Positions 32,356 through 43,169 of a stretch of 53,326 bases of DNA are shown piece by piece (the stretch's first letter is position 1; each line of letters starts with the position of its first letter). Position numbers and translations under genes: made by a program. The stretch lies in the NCBI RefSeq assembly GCF_000241485.1, contig NZ_JH584241.1, positions 1,433,381 through 1,486,706 of the forward strand, read 5' to 3'. Below the pieces are notes generated by a model, which was given only the letters and a program-made list of their open reading frames with translations, was not told the origin of the DNA and did no database searches. Source of the stretch: Sphingomonas sp. PAMC 26605 (lineage in GTDB: Bacteria > Pseudomonadota > Alphaproteobacteria > Sphingomonadales > Sphingomonadaceae).

Positions 32356-33333
32356 ATGTTGAAGCAGGAAATCGAGGACGGCCAGGCATCGCTCGCCGAC
32401 CCGGCCTTCCGCCAGGACGTGCTGCGCGGCTTCGATGCGCGCCCGCGCGCAGTCCCGGCGCGCTGGTTCTATGACCGTGCCGGGTCCGAGCTGTTCGAGC
32501 AGATCACCGATTTGCCCGAATATTATCCGACGCGGACCGAGACCGCGATCCTGCGCGCGTGCGCGTCGGACATCGCCGCGCGCGCCGGCGCAGGCCGCGC
32601 GGTCGTCGAATTTGGCTCGGGCTCGTCGACCAAGACGCCGATCCTGCTCGAGGCGGTCGCGCCGTCGGCTTATGTCCCGATCGATATTTCGGGCGATTTC
32701 CTGCGCGAATCCTCGGCGGGTCTCGCCGCCGCTTTCCCCGGCCTCGACGTGCTGCCGGTCGAAGCGGATTTCATGCATCCGATCGCGTTGCCGACGACGG
32801 TCGCGCAGACGCCCAAGCTCGGCTTTTTCCCGGGCTCGACGATCGGCAACATGATCCCGCATTCGTCGGTCGATCTGCTCCGCGCGATGAAGCAATCGCT
32901 CGGCGAGGGGGCGATGCTGGTGATCGGCATGGACCGGATCAAGGAGCCGGCGATCCTCGAGGCAGCCTATGACGATGCGCAGGGCGTCACCGCCGCGTTC
33001 AACCTCAACCTGCTGACGCGGATCAACCGCGAGCTCGGCGGCACGATCCCGCTCGACCGTTTCCGCCACCGCGCAATCTGGAACGACGATCGCGCGCGGA
33101 TCGAGATGCATCTCGAGGCTATCGAGGATGTCGCCTTCACGATCGAGGGTCGACCCTTCACGATGGCGGCCGGTGAGACAATCCACACCGAGAACAGCCA
33201 CAAATACGGCGCGCGCGATGCGCGCATCCTGTTGCGCGCGGGCGGATGGACGCCGATCGCCGAATGGACCGATCCAGAGGGCAAGTTCGCGGTGATCCTC
33301 GCCGAGGCGCAAGCCGCGCGTCACGCACCCTGA
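32356..33333 (+). CDS. egtD: L-histidine N-alpha-methyltransferase EgtD
   Basis: This 325-residue SAM-dependent enzyme trimethylates histidine to hercynine, the first step of ergothioneine synthesis. Motifs include [36 protein letters not shown] (SAM motif I), [11 protein letters not shown] and [21 protein letters not shown] near the C-terminus contributes to substrate binding. It follows egtB by one base, so the two enzymes are made together. Ergothioneine is a thiol antioxidant, which fits the redox theme elsewhere, but no SigF-type promoter precedes this pair. Confidence 0.95.
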   Translation: MLKQEIEDGQASLADPAFRQDVLRGFDARPRAVPARWFYDRAGSELFEQITDLPEYYPTRTETAILRACASDIAARAGAGRAVVEFGSGSSTKTPILLEAVAPSAYVPIDISGDFLRESSAGLAAAFPGLDVLPVEADFMHPIALPTTVAQTPKLGFFPGSTIGNMIPHSSVDLLRAMKQSLGEGAMLVIGMDRIKEPAILEAAYDDAQGVTAAFNLNLLTRINRELGGTIPLDRFRHRAIWNDDRARIEMHLEAIEDVAFTIEGRPFTMAAGETIHTENSHKYGARDARILLRAGGWTPIAEWTDPEGKFAVILAEAQAARHAP

Positions 33334-33406
33334 CACAGCGCTAGCCTCTTTCGTCCCGAGCCAAATCCGCTATCGACGCGGACAACGGATAGAGGAGCGC
33401 GAAAGC

Positions 33407-34276
33407 ATGGATACGGTCGGAGTCATCGGGGCAGGGCAGATGGGCGCGGGAATCGCGCAGGTCTCGGCGCAGGCGGGATATCGCGTTCTGCTGTCGGATA
33501 TGAATCTTGAGCGTGCTCAGGCCGGCAAGGCGGGCATCGCCAAACAGCTCGACCGGCAGGTGTCGAAAGACAAGATCACCGCCGAGGCACGCGATACAGC
33601 GCTCGCCTTGATCGAACCGGTCGAGAGCGTCGCGGCAATGGGCCCGGCGTTCCTGGTGATCGAGGCGGCGACCGAGCGCGAGGAGATCAAGCGGTCGATC
33701 TTCGCCGAAGTCGGCAAGGTGCTGTCGGACGAGGCGGTGCTCGCTTCGAACACCTCGTCGATCCCGATCACGCGGCTCGCGCAGGCGGCGGCCGATGCGG
33801 GGCGTTTCGTCGGCGTGCATTTCTTCAACCCGGTTCCTGTGATGGGGCTGATCGAGCTGATCCGCGGACTCGCCACCTCGGATACGACCGTTGCGACGGT
33901 CGAGGCCTATGCCGCGCGGCTCGGCAAGCAGGTCGTGCGCGCCAATGATGCGCCGGGCTTCATCGTCAACCGTGTGCTGATGCCGATGCTCAACGAAGCG
34001 TGCTTCGCGCTCGGCGAGGGCGTGGCGACGATCCGCGACATCGATCTGGCGTGCCAATTGGGGCTCAACCATCCGATGGGGCCGCTGACGCTCGCCGACT
34101 TCATCGGGCTCGACACCTGCCTCGAAATCACGCGCGTGCTGTTCGAAGGGACTGGCGATCCCAAGTTCCGGCCCGCGCCGGTGCTCGTGAAATATGTCGA
34201 GGCGGGCTGGTTCGGGCGCAAGACCGGGCGGGGCTTCTATGACTATTCGGGGTCGGAGCCTGTGCCGACCCGGTGA
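33407..34276 (+). CDS. 3-hydroxybutyryl-CoA / 3-hydroxyacyl-CoA dehydrogenase
   Basis: This 289-residue NAD-dependent enzyme oxidises 3-hydroxyacyl-CoA. The Rossmann motif [11 protein letters not shown] is at residues 7-17. The catalytic region [13 protein letters not shown] is followed by [19 protein letters not shown] (catalytic His and Glu), then [17 protein letters not shown] and [16 protein letters not shown] of the C-terminal domain. Single-domain length fits the short HbdA type rather than the fused FadB. No clear operon partner; a repeat element follows the stop. Confidence 0.93.
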   Translation: MDTVGVIGAGQMGAGIAQVSAQAGYRVLLSDMNLERAQAGKAGIAKQLDRQVSKDKITAEARDTALALIEPVESVAAMGPAFLVIEAATEREEIKRSIFAEVGKVLSDEAVLASNTSSIPITRLAQAAADAGRFVGVHFFNPVPVMGLIELIRGLATSDTTVATVEAYAARLGKQVVRANDAPGFIVNRVLMPMLNEACFALGEGVATIRDIDLACQLGLNHPMGPLTLADFIGLDTCLEITRVLFEGTGDPKFRPAPVLVKYVEAGWFGRKTGRGFYDYSGSEPVPTR

Positions 34277-34283
34277 TGCGCAA

Positions 34284-34388
34284 AAGCCCCCCCTTCAAGG
34301 GAGGGGTTGGGGGGTGGGGAAGTGCCTCGCAGCGACTCAGCGCCCGTTACTGCCCCACCCCAACCCCTCCCTTTCAGGGGAGGGGCTA
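34284..34388. repeat. GC-rich palindromic repeat element
   Basis: Left arm AGGGAGGGGTTGGGG with a G-rich extension (about 34298-34318) pairs with CCCCACCCCAACCCCTCCCT at about 34353-34372, with outer C-rich and G-rich ends. It separates the convergent dehydrogenase and flavin-reductase genes and fills nearly the whole gap. Confidence 0.7.
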
Positions 34389-34396
34389 TTCCTCGG

Positions 34397-35026
34397 TCAG
34401 GCCGGTCGGCGCATTTCGAAGCGCGCGTTCTCATCAATCTCGAAATAATCCCCCGGCCCGCCGCCGCGCAGGACCGGATGCGCGGCGGCGGTGCGATAGC
34501 TCCCGCCCTCGATCAACTCCGGCGCGATATGGATGCCGACGACCTCGCCGAGCGTCAGCCAGGTATCGAGTTCGGCGCCGTCGGCACCCCGCAGCCGCAG
34601 CGTCTGCGTATGGCGGCATTCAAACGCGACCGGGCTCGCCGCGACGCGCGGCGGTTTGACGAGCCGCGAGGGGGCCGCCTCCAATCCAGCCAGATCGAAC
34701 TCGTCGACCGCCGCCGCGACCGTCGCCGCGCTGGCGTTCATCGGTTCGGCGAGGTCGCGCGTCGCGAGGTTCCAGACGAATTCGCCCGTCGCCGCGATAT
34801 TGGCGGCGCTGTCCTTCCAGCCGGTCGACGAAAAGCCGAGGATCGGCGGGCGATAGTTGAACAGCATGAAGAAGCTGTACGGCGCGAGATTGCGCGTGCT
34901 GTCGGCGGCGAGCGTGCTGATCCAGCCGATCGGGCGCGGCGCGACGATCGCGTTGAGCGGGTCATGCGCCAGGCCGGGCACGCTCGCATGGCCGTCGCGC
35001 GGTTCGTAGAAATGCAGCTCTGTCAT
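34397..35026 (-). CDS. flavin reductase-like domain protein
   Basis: This 209-residue protein has the FMN-binding split-barrel pattern of the flavin reductase family: HDPLNAIVAPRPIGWISTL, NLAPYSFFMLFNYRPPILGFSS, NIAATGEFVWNLATRDLAE, and HIAPELIEGGSY near the end. It probably reduces or binds FMN in the cytosol. ATG 35026 is chosen because the conserved part begins a few residues later and the upstream frame overlaps the SigF-type promoter region of the divergent operon. The partner is unknown. Confidence 0.87.
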   Translation of the reverse strand: MTELHFYEPRDGHASVPGLAHDPLNAIVAPRPIGWISTLAADSTRNLAPYSFFMLFNYRPPILGFSSTGWKDSAANIAATGEFVWNLATRDLAEPMNASAATVAAAVDEFDLAGLEAAPSRLVKPPRVAASPVAFECRHTQTLRLRGADGAELDTWLTLGEVVGIHIAPELIEGGSYRTAAAHPVLRGGGPGDYFEIDENARFEMRRPA

Positions 35027-35085
35027 GATTGGGCGCCTTAAATCTTGTGTTTGCGGTTTCGCCGACGCGCGCCTGCGACTAGGGT

Positions 35086-35111
35086 GTAACCAAAGCGCGA
35101 CCTGACGCGAA
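35086..35111 (+). promoter_or_regulatory. SigF-type ECF promoter for the cytochrome b561/molybdoenzyme operon
   Basis: GTAACC (35086-35091), 16 bases, then CGAA (35108-35111). The first ATG is at 35123, so the mRNA would start within a few bases of it and the GAGGG just after the -10 box would not be a usable ribosome site. This is the only copy found outside the left-hand island. Confidence 0.75.
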
Positions 35112-35122
35112 GAGGGATTTGC

Positions 35123-35890
35123 ATGACCGACGCTCCTCAGCCAGTTCCGCCTGAACCCGTCCCGCCCGCGGCTGTTCCGCCCGGCACCGTAATCTATCGC
35201 CACCGCCTCGCGACGCGGATGTGGCATTGGATCAATGCGGTGACGATCGTGATCATGATCGGCAGCGGGCTGACGATCCTCAACGCGCATCCGCATCTTT
35301 ATTGGGGCGAGTTTGGCGCCAACTCGGATCATCCCTGGTTCAATCCGCCGCACGCGCCGTCCTATCTGACGATCCCGGCGGGGTATAACCTTGCGATCGC
35401 GCGGCGTTGGCATCTGCTGTTCGCGCTCGTGTTCGGCTTCGGGCTGCTCGCCTTCATGGTCGCGAGCGTGATCAACCGGCATTTCCAGAAGGATCTGCGG
35501 ATCCGGCTGAAGGAACTCGCGCCCGCGCATCTCTGGTTCGACCTGAAGGAGCATCTCGCGCTGCGCTTCCATGACCCGAAGCATCCGAACGCGTTCAACA
35601 TCTTCCAGAAGCTGTCCTACGCACTGACGATCTTCGGGCTGATCCCGGCGATGATCGTGTCGGGGCTGGCGCTGTCGCCGGCGATGACCGCCGCTTGGCC
35701 GTGGCTGCTCGCGGTGGTCGGCGGGCGCGCGTCGGCGCGCTCGGTGCATTTCATTGCGGCGACGGGGCTGGTCGTGTTCATCATCGTTCACCTGGTCCTC
35801 GTCATTCTCGCCGGCGCGTGGCCCGAAGTGCGATCGATGCTGACCGGCTGGTGGCGCGTGCCCGACGATCGGGCGGAGGAAACGGCATGA
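35123..35890 (+). CDS. cytochrome b561-type membrane subunit
   Basis: This 255-residue protein has a Pro-rich N-terminus and four TM helices with heme-ligand histidines in TRMWHWINAVT, RRWHLLFALVFG, and late in SVHFIAATGLVVFIIVHLVL. It should pass electrons from the quinone pool to the periplasmic molybdoenzyme encoded next, to which it is coupled by an ATGA overlap. The pairing parallels MsrQ-MsrP, but the membrane protein is of the b561 family. Its start lies directly after a SigF-type promoter. Confidence 0.9.
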   Translation: MTDAPQPVPPEPVPPAAVPPGTVIYRHRLATRMWHWINAVTIVIMIGSGLTILNAHPHLYWGEFGANSDHPWFNPPHAPSYLTIPAGYNLAIARRWHLLFALVFGFGLLAFMVASVINRHFQKDLRIRLKELAPAHLWFDLKEHLALRFHDPKHPNAFNIFQKLSYALTIFGLIPAMIVSGLALSPAMTAAWPWLLAVVGGRASARSVHFIAATGLVVFIIVHLVLVILAGAWPEVRSMLTGWWRVPDDRAEETA

Positions 35891-36648
35891 GCAGCATCAT
35901 CACGCGGCGCGCATTGTTGACGACGGGCGCGCTCGGCGCGGGCGCTTTGCTGAGCGGGTGCGACCAGGTCGCCAACACGCCCGCCTTGCGCAAGATCCTG
36001 TTCTCCGGCGAGAAGATCAACGAGGGGCTGCAGCGCGCACTGTCGAACCGCGGCAGCCTGGCGAAGGAATATCGTCCCGACCAGATGTCGCCGTTCTTCC
36101 GCACCAACGGCAACAACAACCCCAACACGCCCGATTACGCCGCGATGGTGGCGGACAAGTTTGCGCATTGGCGGCTGCAGGTCGGCGGGCTGGTCAACCG
36201 CCCGCTCGCGCTGTCGCATGCGCAACTGCTCGCGATGCCCGCGCGCAGCCAGATCACGCGGCACGATTGCGTCGAGGGGTGGAGCGCGGTCGGGCAGTGG
36301 CACGGGCCGTTGCTCGGCACGGTGCTCAAGGCGGCCGACGTGCGCACCACCGCGCGCTACGTCGTGTTCACCTGCGCCGATCTGTTCTCGGGCCAGCACT
36401 ATTACGAATCGATCGATTTGATCGACGCGTTCCACCCGCAGACGATCCTCGCCTGGGGGATGAACGGGCATCTGCTCGACGTCGGCCACGGCGCGCCGGT
36501 GCGGCTGCGCGTCGAGCGCCAGCTCGGCTACAAACAGGCGAAATACATCATGGCGATCGATGCGGTCGCCTCGCTCGCGGGGATCGGCAAGGGCAAGGGC
36601 GGCTATTGGGAGGATGCGATAGATTACGATTGGTATGCCGGCATCTAA
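35887..36648 (+). CDS. exported molybdopterin-dependent oxidoreductase (sulfite oxidase fold, MsrP/YedY-like)
   Basis: This 253-residue protein has a twin-arginine signal (ITRRALLTTGALGAGALLSGC), where SGC could also be a lipobox. The sulfite-oxidase-fold domain has the molybdenum-ligand Cys in ITRHDCVEGWSAVGQWHG and the downstream YGAP-like LLDVGHGAPVRLRVERQLGYKQAKY. In E. coli this fold reduces methionine sulfoxide in periplasmic proteins; whether this homologue does so is inference. Cotranscription with cytochrome b561 and the SigF-type promoter support a role in envelope oxidation repair. Confidence 0.88.
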   Translation: MSSIITRRALLTTGALGAGALLSGCDQVANTPALRKILFSGEKINEGLQRALSNRGSLAKEYRPDQMSPFFRTNGNNNPNTPDYAAMVADKFAHWRLQVGGLVNRPLALSHAQLLAMPARSQITRHDCVEGWSAVGQWHGPLLGTVLKAADVRTTARYVVFTCADLFSGQHYYESIDLIDAFHPQTILAWGMNGHLLDVGHGAPVRLRVERQLGYKQAKYIMAIDAVASLAGIGKGKGGYWEDAIDYDWYAGI

Positions 36649-36667
36649 TTGATAAACGCGCGCCGTT

Positions 36668-37924
36668 ATGGCTCTTATCGACCTGTTTCTCGCCAAGCGC
36701 GTCAAGCGCGGCACGCTCACCGTCCACCATGCCGACGGCAAGACCCGCCAGTTCGGCACGCCGCACGGCGGCTTCCCCGACGTCGTGATCCGCTTCACCG
36801 ATGCCGGTGCCGCCGCTGCCATCGTCCGCGATCCCGGGATCGGCGCGGGCGAGGCCTATATGAACGGCCGCATGGTGATCGAGCAGGGCGACGCGCGCGA
36901 GCTCGTGCAACTGCTGATGAAGAACGATCCGTGGGAGCGCGGCAACAATGCGCTCGCGCCGTCGCCGTTGACGCGCGCGGTGCAGGCGGTGACGCTGCGC
37001 TTCCGGCGGATCAACATGGCGCGCCAGTCGAAGCGCAACGTCGCGCACCATTACGATCTGTCGGACCGGCTGTACGATCTCTTCCTCGATGCCGACCGGC
37101 AATATAGCTGCGCCTATTTCACCGATCCGTCCAATTCGCTCGAGGAAGCGCAGGCCGACAAGAAGGCGCATATCGCCGCCAAGCTCGCGCTTCAGCCCGG
37201 CATGACCGTGCTCGACATCGGCTGCGGCTGGGGCGGGATGGCGCTGTATCTGCACCAGCAGACCGGTGCCGAAGTGCTCGGGGTGACGCTGTCCGAGGAA
37301 CAGCTCAAGGTCGCGCGCGAACGCGCCGAAGCGGCGGGGGTCGCCGACAAGGTACGGTTCGAACTGATCGATTATCGCCACGTGACCGGAACGTTCGACC
37401 GGATCGTCTCGGTCGGCATGTTCGAGCATGTCGGCCCGGCGAACTACACCACCTTCTTCCGCCAGTGCCGCGACTTGCTCACCGACGACGGCGCGATGTT
37501 GCTCCACACGATCGGACGCGCGGGCGGCCCGGGCGTGACCGATTCGTGGACCGCGAAATACATCTTCCCCGGCGGCTACAATCCCGCGCTGTCCGAGATC
37601 GTCTCGGCCAATGAGGGGCTGCGCTTCATGATCACCGACATCGAGGTGCTGCGGCTGCACTACGGCTACACGCTTGACCAATGGTACGATCGCGTGGTCG
37701 CGGCGCGCGCGGAGATCATCGCGCTGTATGACGAGCGGTTCTATCGCATGTGGGAATTCTACCTCGCCGGCGCGGGGCAGTCGTTCCATTACGGCAGCAT
37801 GGTCAATTACCAGGTTCAGTTCGCCAAGAACCGCCACGTCCTGCCCATCACGCGCGACTATATGATCGAGGGTGAGCGCGCGCTGCGGGAACCCGCGGTT
37901 GCGCCGGCCGCTGTGGTCGCATAG
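36668..37924 (+). CDS. cfa: cyclopropane-fatty-acyl-phospholipid synthase
   Basis: This 418-residue SAM-dependent enzyme adds a methylene bridge to unsaturated acyl chains of membrane lipids. Motifs include [44 protein letters not shown] (SAM site), [17 protein letters not shown] and [12 protein letters not shown]. It starts 19 bases after the molybdoenzyme stop and could be a third gene of that SigF-type operon, which would link lipid change to the same stress. The short intergenic gap shows no other promoter I can identify. Confidence 0.94.
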   Translation: MALIDLFLAKRVKRGTLTVHHADGKTRQFGTPHGGFPDVVIRFTDAGAAAAIVRDPGIGAGEAYMNGRMVIEQGDARELVQLLMKNDPWERGNNALAPSPLTRAVQAVTLRFRRINMARQSKRNVAHHYDLSDRLYDLFLDADRQYSCAYFTDPSNSLEEAQADKKAHIAAKLALQPGMTVLDIGCGWGGMALYLHQQTGAEVLGVTLSEEQLKVARERAEAAGVADKVRFELIDYRHVTGTFDRIVSVGMFEHVGPANYTTFFRQCRDLLTDDGAMLLHTIGRAGGPGVTDSWTAKYIFPGGYNPALSEIVSANEGLRFMITDIEVLRLHYGYTLDQWYDRVVAARAEIIALYDERFYRMWEFYLAGAGQSFHYGSMVNYQVQFAKNRHVLPITRDYMIEGERALREPAVAPAAVVA

Positions 37925-37959
37925 GGCGCAACCGCGCTAAAACCGAAGGATTCGCTCGC

Positions 37960-39180
<1,221 letters not shown>

Positions 39181-39249
39181 GCGCGGCGCGTTAACCAAAT
39201 TTCAGCGCTATGCCGTCAAGCTCGCTTCATCCATAATGGGGAAAAGCGA

Positions 39250-39840
39250 ATGCTGGCGGCAGTCCATGATAAACTCGTCTTCGGCCGGCGGGTCCGTACG
39301 CTCGCGCAGCTCATCGCCGAGCGCGTGCCCGCCAATGCCCGGATCCTCGATGTCGGCTGCGGCAGCGGCGATCTTGCAGCGCTGCTGATGCAGCTGCGCC
39401 CCGACGTGAGCGTCGAAGGGATCGACGTGCTGGTGCGCCCCGATACGGCGATCCTGGTGCACGCCTATGACGGGCAGACGATCCCGTTTGCCGACAATGC
39501 CTTCGACGCCGCGATCGTCGTCGACGTGCTCCACCACACCGATGATCCGACCGCGGTGATGGCCGAGATCGCGCGCGTCGCACCGATCGTGATCATCAAG
39601 GATCATTTGCGCGACGGCCTGGCGGCGAACCTCACGCTGCGCTTCATGGACTGGGTCGGCAACGCCGCGCATGGCGTCCGGCTGCCCTACAATTATTTGT
39701 CGCGCCGCGAATGGGGCGTGATGTGGGAGCGGCTCGGCCTGCATACGCGGCAATTCACGACGCGCCTTGCGCTGTATCCACGGCCGTTCCACTGGCTGTT
39801 CGATCGGCAGCTGCACTTCGTGACGATCCTGGCGCGCTAA
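39250..39840 (+). CDS. class I SAM-dependent methyltransferase
   Basis: This 196-residue protein has ILDVGCGSGDLAALLMQLRP (motif I), then VEGIDVLVRPDT, and the aspartate-rich strand NAFDAAIVVDVLHHTDDP typical of small-molecule methyltransferases. The C-terminal half has the YNYLSRREWGVMWERLGL pattern. The substrate is unknown. It is followed by the divergent glycosyltransferase block, so a role in surface-sugar or lipid modification is possible. Confidence 0.88.
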   Translation: MLAAVHDKLVFGRRVRTLAQLIAERVPANARILDVGCGSGDLAALLMQLRPDVSVEGIDVLVRPDTAILVHAYDGQTIPFADNAFDAAIVVDVLHHTDDPTAVMAEIARVAPIVIIKDHLRDGLAANLTLRFMDWVGNAAHGVRLPYNYLSRREWGVMWERLGLHTRQFTTRLALYPRPFHWLFDRQLHFVTILAR

Positions 39841-40035
39841 TTTCGGGAGCGGCGCCGAGCTGGTTCCACCCAGACCGGCCCCTCCAACCCGCCCGTCCGG
39901 GCCGAGCCTGCCGAAGTCCCGCGTTCGACCCGCACCCCAGCGCTAACGCGCCGAGGCTTCGTCGGCCCGGCGCGGGCAGAAACTTCTACCTTGCCGAAAA
40001 CGCCGCAGCGCCCGCGGCCATGGCGCGGGCGTCTG

Positions 40036-41244
40036 TCAGGCGTCGCGTTGGTCGATCAGCCCGATCAGGAAGCTCGTGAAGACCGCCTGCAACCCAAGTA
40101 GCGTCGCCACCATCGCAGGGATCGCGAGCCGCATCAGGCCGACTGCGTCCATCGCCCCGAAGCCGTTTTCCGCCCAGCCGCCGAACAGGGCTGCGATCCC
40201 GGCGAGGCCCCCGGCGGTCAGAAGACCGCCCGCCATCGCGCCGCGCTCGACGCTGAACAGCCGTCGGAAGCGATCGACGCGCGGGCTGGTCGGCCACAAG
40301 CCGCTCGCCACGCCGTAAAGGCGCGCGACGATTCCGAAGCTCACCAGCTGGCTGCCAAGCAGCAGCAGCATCGCCGCGAATAGCATCGTCGTCGCGCTGA
40401 GCTCGATCCGGCCCAGCGTCACGCTGCCCGAGGCGAGCGTCGCCACGCCGATCATCCCGACACCACCGCAGACGAGCCCGGGATAGACGAACAGGAAGCG
40501 CGGCGCATAGGTCAGTAGGAAGCGCAGGTGCCGCCAGCCGTCGCGCCAGGTGCGCAGATGCGGTGCGCGACTGCGGCCATCGGGCGACAAAGTCGTCGCC
40601 ACTTCGCGCACGTCGAGCCGGTGCATCACCGCCTTGACCACCATTTCGCTCGCGAATTCCATCCCGGTCGAGCGCAGCCCGAGGTCGAGGATCGCGGCGC
40701 GATCGAACCCGCGAAGCCCACAATGGAAGTCGCTGATCGGCGTGTCGAACAACGTGCGGCCGAGAAAACTGAGCACCGGATTGCCGAGATAGCGGTGCAG
40801 CGCCGGCATCGCCCCGCTGGCGATCCCGCCGCGGAAGCGGTCGCCCATCACCAATTGCCCACCGGCGCGTAAAGCGTCGACGAACGGCTGGAGCGCGGTG
40901 AAATCGTAACTGTCATCGGCATCGCCCATGATGACATAGGTGCCGCGCGCCGCGGCGATCCCACCGCCGAGCGCCGCGCCATAGCCGCGCGCCTCGACCG
41001 CGACGATCCGCGCGCCCATCGCATTGGCGATCTGGCGCGACCCATCGGTCGAGCCATTGTCGGCGATCACGACCTCGCCGCTGATGCCGCTGGCCGCAAG
41101 GAAAGCCTGCGCCTTGCGGATGCACACCGCCAGCGTTTCGGCCTCGTTGAGGCATGGCATGAGGATCGACAGCTCGATCGCGGGCTCGGCGCCGAAGCGA
41201 TGATCGACCGATGTGGGCAGGCGGCGGGTGGACATGTGTGGCAA
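40036..41244 (-). CDS. GT2-family membrane glycosyltransferase (dolichol-phosphate-mannose-synthase-like)
   Basis: This 402-residue protein has a GT2 catalytic domain (residues about 20-250): ELSILMPCLNEAETLAVCI, VVIADNGSTDGS, YVIMGDADDSYDF (the DxD metal site) and a late DFHCGLRGFDR. A C-terminal part with about four TM helices follows. Such enzymes transfer a sugar to a lipid carrier. TTG 41244 is chosen because GGGAG lies 7 bases upstream; ATG 41235 is the alternative. It is divergent from a GT-C-like membrane protein. Confidence 0.9.
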   Translation of the reverse strand: MPHMSTRRLPTSVDHRFGAEPAIELSILMPCLNEAETLAVCIRKAQAFLAASGISGEVVIADNGSTDGSRQIANAMGARIVAVEARGYGAALGGGIAAARGTYVIMGDADDSYDFTALQPFVDALRAGGQLVMGDRFRGGIASGAMPALHRYLGNPVLSFLGRTLFDTPISDFHCGLRGFDRAAILDLGLRSTGMEFASEMVVKAVMHRLDVREVATTLSPDGRSRAPHLRTWRDGWRHLRFLLTYAPRFLFVYPGLVCGGVGMIGVATLASGSVTLGRIELSATTMLFAAMLLLLGSQLVSFGIVARLYGVASGLWPTSPRVDRFRRLFSVERGAMAGGLLTAGGLAGIAALFGGWAENGFGAMDAVGLMRLAIPAMVATLLGLQAVFTSFLIGLIDQRDA

Positions 41245-41338
41245 CGAAAATCTCCCTTGGGCCGGACCCTAAGAGAGCAAGCTTAAAAACTAGGTTAACC
41301 AATCGCTGCTAGGCCCGTAGGGACATGCGGGGATTCCA

Positions 41339-43126
41339 ATGACGCTTACACCGATTAAGGCTCAGTCCGCTCAGCCACGCTCGATCAGGACCGACCTTAT
41401 CCTCGCGCTCGCGCTCGCCGCGTTCCTGTCCATCTGTTGGTCGATCACCGACTGGGCGCGACTGAGCCGGCTGATGCTGCCCGACCCCGACGACACGATG
41501 CGCCTGCTGCAGGTGCGAGACTGGATCGCCGGTCAAGGTATCAACGACTGGACCCAGCATCGCATGGCGCCGCCGTTCGGCGCACCGATGCACTGGTCGC
41601 GGGTCAACGATTTCGGCATCGCCGCGATTATCCTGGCGGTACGGCCGCTCTTTGGTCAGCATTATGCTGAACTGACCGCGATCCTGTTGTACCCGGCGGC
41701 GCTGTTCGCCGCCGCCTTGTTCCTGTCCGCGCGCATCGCGCGCCGGTTGTGGGGCGCGCAGGCCGCGGCGATCGCGGTGGTGCTGACGGCGCTCGCTTTT
41801 CCCGGGCCGACCGTCTTCATTCCCGGTCGGATCGATCACCACGCGCTGCAGGCGGTGCTGATCGAGCTGATCGTTCTTTTCCTGATGCGCCGCGCGAGCC
41901 TGCGCAGCGGCGTGGCGGTCGGCGCATTCCTCGCGATCAGCCTCGTCGTCGGGCTCGAGACGGCGCCGCAGGTCGCGGCGCTGATGGCCGTCGTCTTTTT
42001 CGGCTGGGTTGCGGGGCAACCGGGCGGGCGGGTGCGCCTTGCGGGCTTTGCCGCTGCGTTTGCGGGCGTGACCGCGCTGTTCCTGCTGTTCCTGCGCCCA
42101 ACGCTATGGAGCGCGCAGTTTTGCGATGCGTTCACGCCGGCCTCGAGCACCGCCGCACTGGCCGCAGCTGCAGCGTTCGGTATTATGACCGTGCTTCATC
42201 CGCTGCTGCACGGCTGGCGGTGGCGGCTGGGCGTCGGCGCGGTGTTGGGCGGCGCGGCGCTGGGCGGCACGGTCCTGGCCTATCCGGCGTGCGTCAGCGG
42301 ACCCTATGGTGCGGTCGATCCCTTCCTGCTCGCGGTCTTCTATCCCCATATCATCGAAGCGAACGGCGTCTTCTCACAAGATCGCCTTGCATCGATGATC
42401 GCCGTCGGTGGCCTCGTCGCGGCGGCGTGTGTCGTTTCGGTGTGGATGGTTGCGCGCGCGCCCCGCCGCTGGACCACGACCGTCCCTATCGTGGCGGCGC
42501 TGTGGGTGTCCGCGCTCGTCATGCTGGCGCAGGTGCGCGGCGCCTATATCGGTGCGCCTTTGTCGGCGCCGATCCTGGCGGGCCTGGTCCTTGCGGCGCG
42601 GCGATGCGAGCGGTGGCGGACCGCCGCCGTCGCGGGGGCGTGGCTCGCCAGCACCGGGCTCGTCTATTTGCAGGTGCCCGAAAGTGTCGAATTGCTGGTG
42701 CGCGGGCAACGCGCCTGGCCGGGCGGACATATCGCTCCCAGCGTGCAGGTCGCCTGTACCGTCGGCGACACCTGGTCCGAGGTAGATCGCTATCCGCCGG
42801 GCATCGTCATGGCGGGGACCAATGTCGCTGCCTATCTTATCGGCTCGACGCATCACAGCACGATCGGCGCCGGATATCACCGCAGCAATGCCGCCAATAT
42901 GGCGGTGTATCGCTTTTATCTGAGCACTCCCGACGGGTCGCGGGCGATCGCGCGTCGATGGGGTGTCGACTATGTCGTTTTCTGTCCCGCCGACTTCGAC
43001 GAAATCGACGTGAGCCGGACCTTCCCCCGGAGCATGGCTACCGAGCTGCGGGCGAACCGACCGCCGAACTGGCTTGAGCGGCTGCCGCTGGCGAACACCC
43101 CGTTGCGGCTTTACCGCGTTCGCTGA
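41339..43126 (+). CDS. large GT-C-like membrane protein (STT3-like arrangement)
   Basis: This 595-residue protein has about 12 TM helices and a large first loop with MLPDPDDTMRLLQVRDWIAG and HWSRVND. The acidic DPDD after TM1 is the position of the catalytic DxD in GT-C transferases and in STT3/AglB-type oligosaccharyltransferases. A soluble C-terminal part includes GIVMAGTNVAAYLIGSTHHSTIGAGYHR. It probably uses a lipid-linked sugar at the outer face of the inner membrane. The acceptor is unknown; no STT3 WWDYG motif was found. Confidence 0.75.
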   Translation: MTLTPIKAQSAQPRSIRTDLILALALAAFLSICWSITDWARLSRLMLPDPDDTMRLLQVRDWIAGQGINDWTQHRMAPPFGAPMHWSRVNDFGIAAIILAVRPLFGQHYAELTAILLYPAALFAAALFLSARIARRLWGAQAAAIAVVLTALAFPGPTVFIPGRIDHHALQAVLIELIVLFLMRRASLRSGVAVGAFLAISLVVGLETAPQVAALMAVVFFGWVAGQPGGRVRLAGFAAAFAGVTALFLLFLRPTLWSAQFCDAFTPASSTAALAAAAAFGIMTVLHPLLHGWRWRLGVGAVLGGAALGGTVLAYPACVSGPYGAVDPFLLAVFYPHIIEANGVFSQDRLASMIAVGGLVAAACVVSVWMVARAPRRWTTTVPIVAALWVSALVMLAQVRGAYIGAPLSAPILAGLVLAARRCERWRTAAVAGAWLASTGLVYLQVPESVELLVRGQRAWPGGHIAPSVQVACTVGDTWSEVDRYPPGIVMAGTNVAAYLIGSTHHSTIGAGYHRSNAANMAVYRFYLSTPDGSRAIARRWGVDYVVFCPADFDEIDVSRTFPRSMATELRANRPPNWLERLPLANTPLRLYRVR

Positions 43127-43169
43127 TCGTTCGCTTGCAGCGCGGCAAATAGGCCGTAGAAGCACCGGG

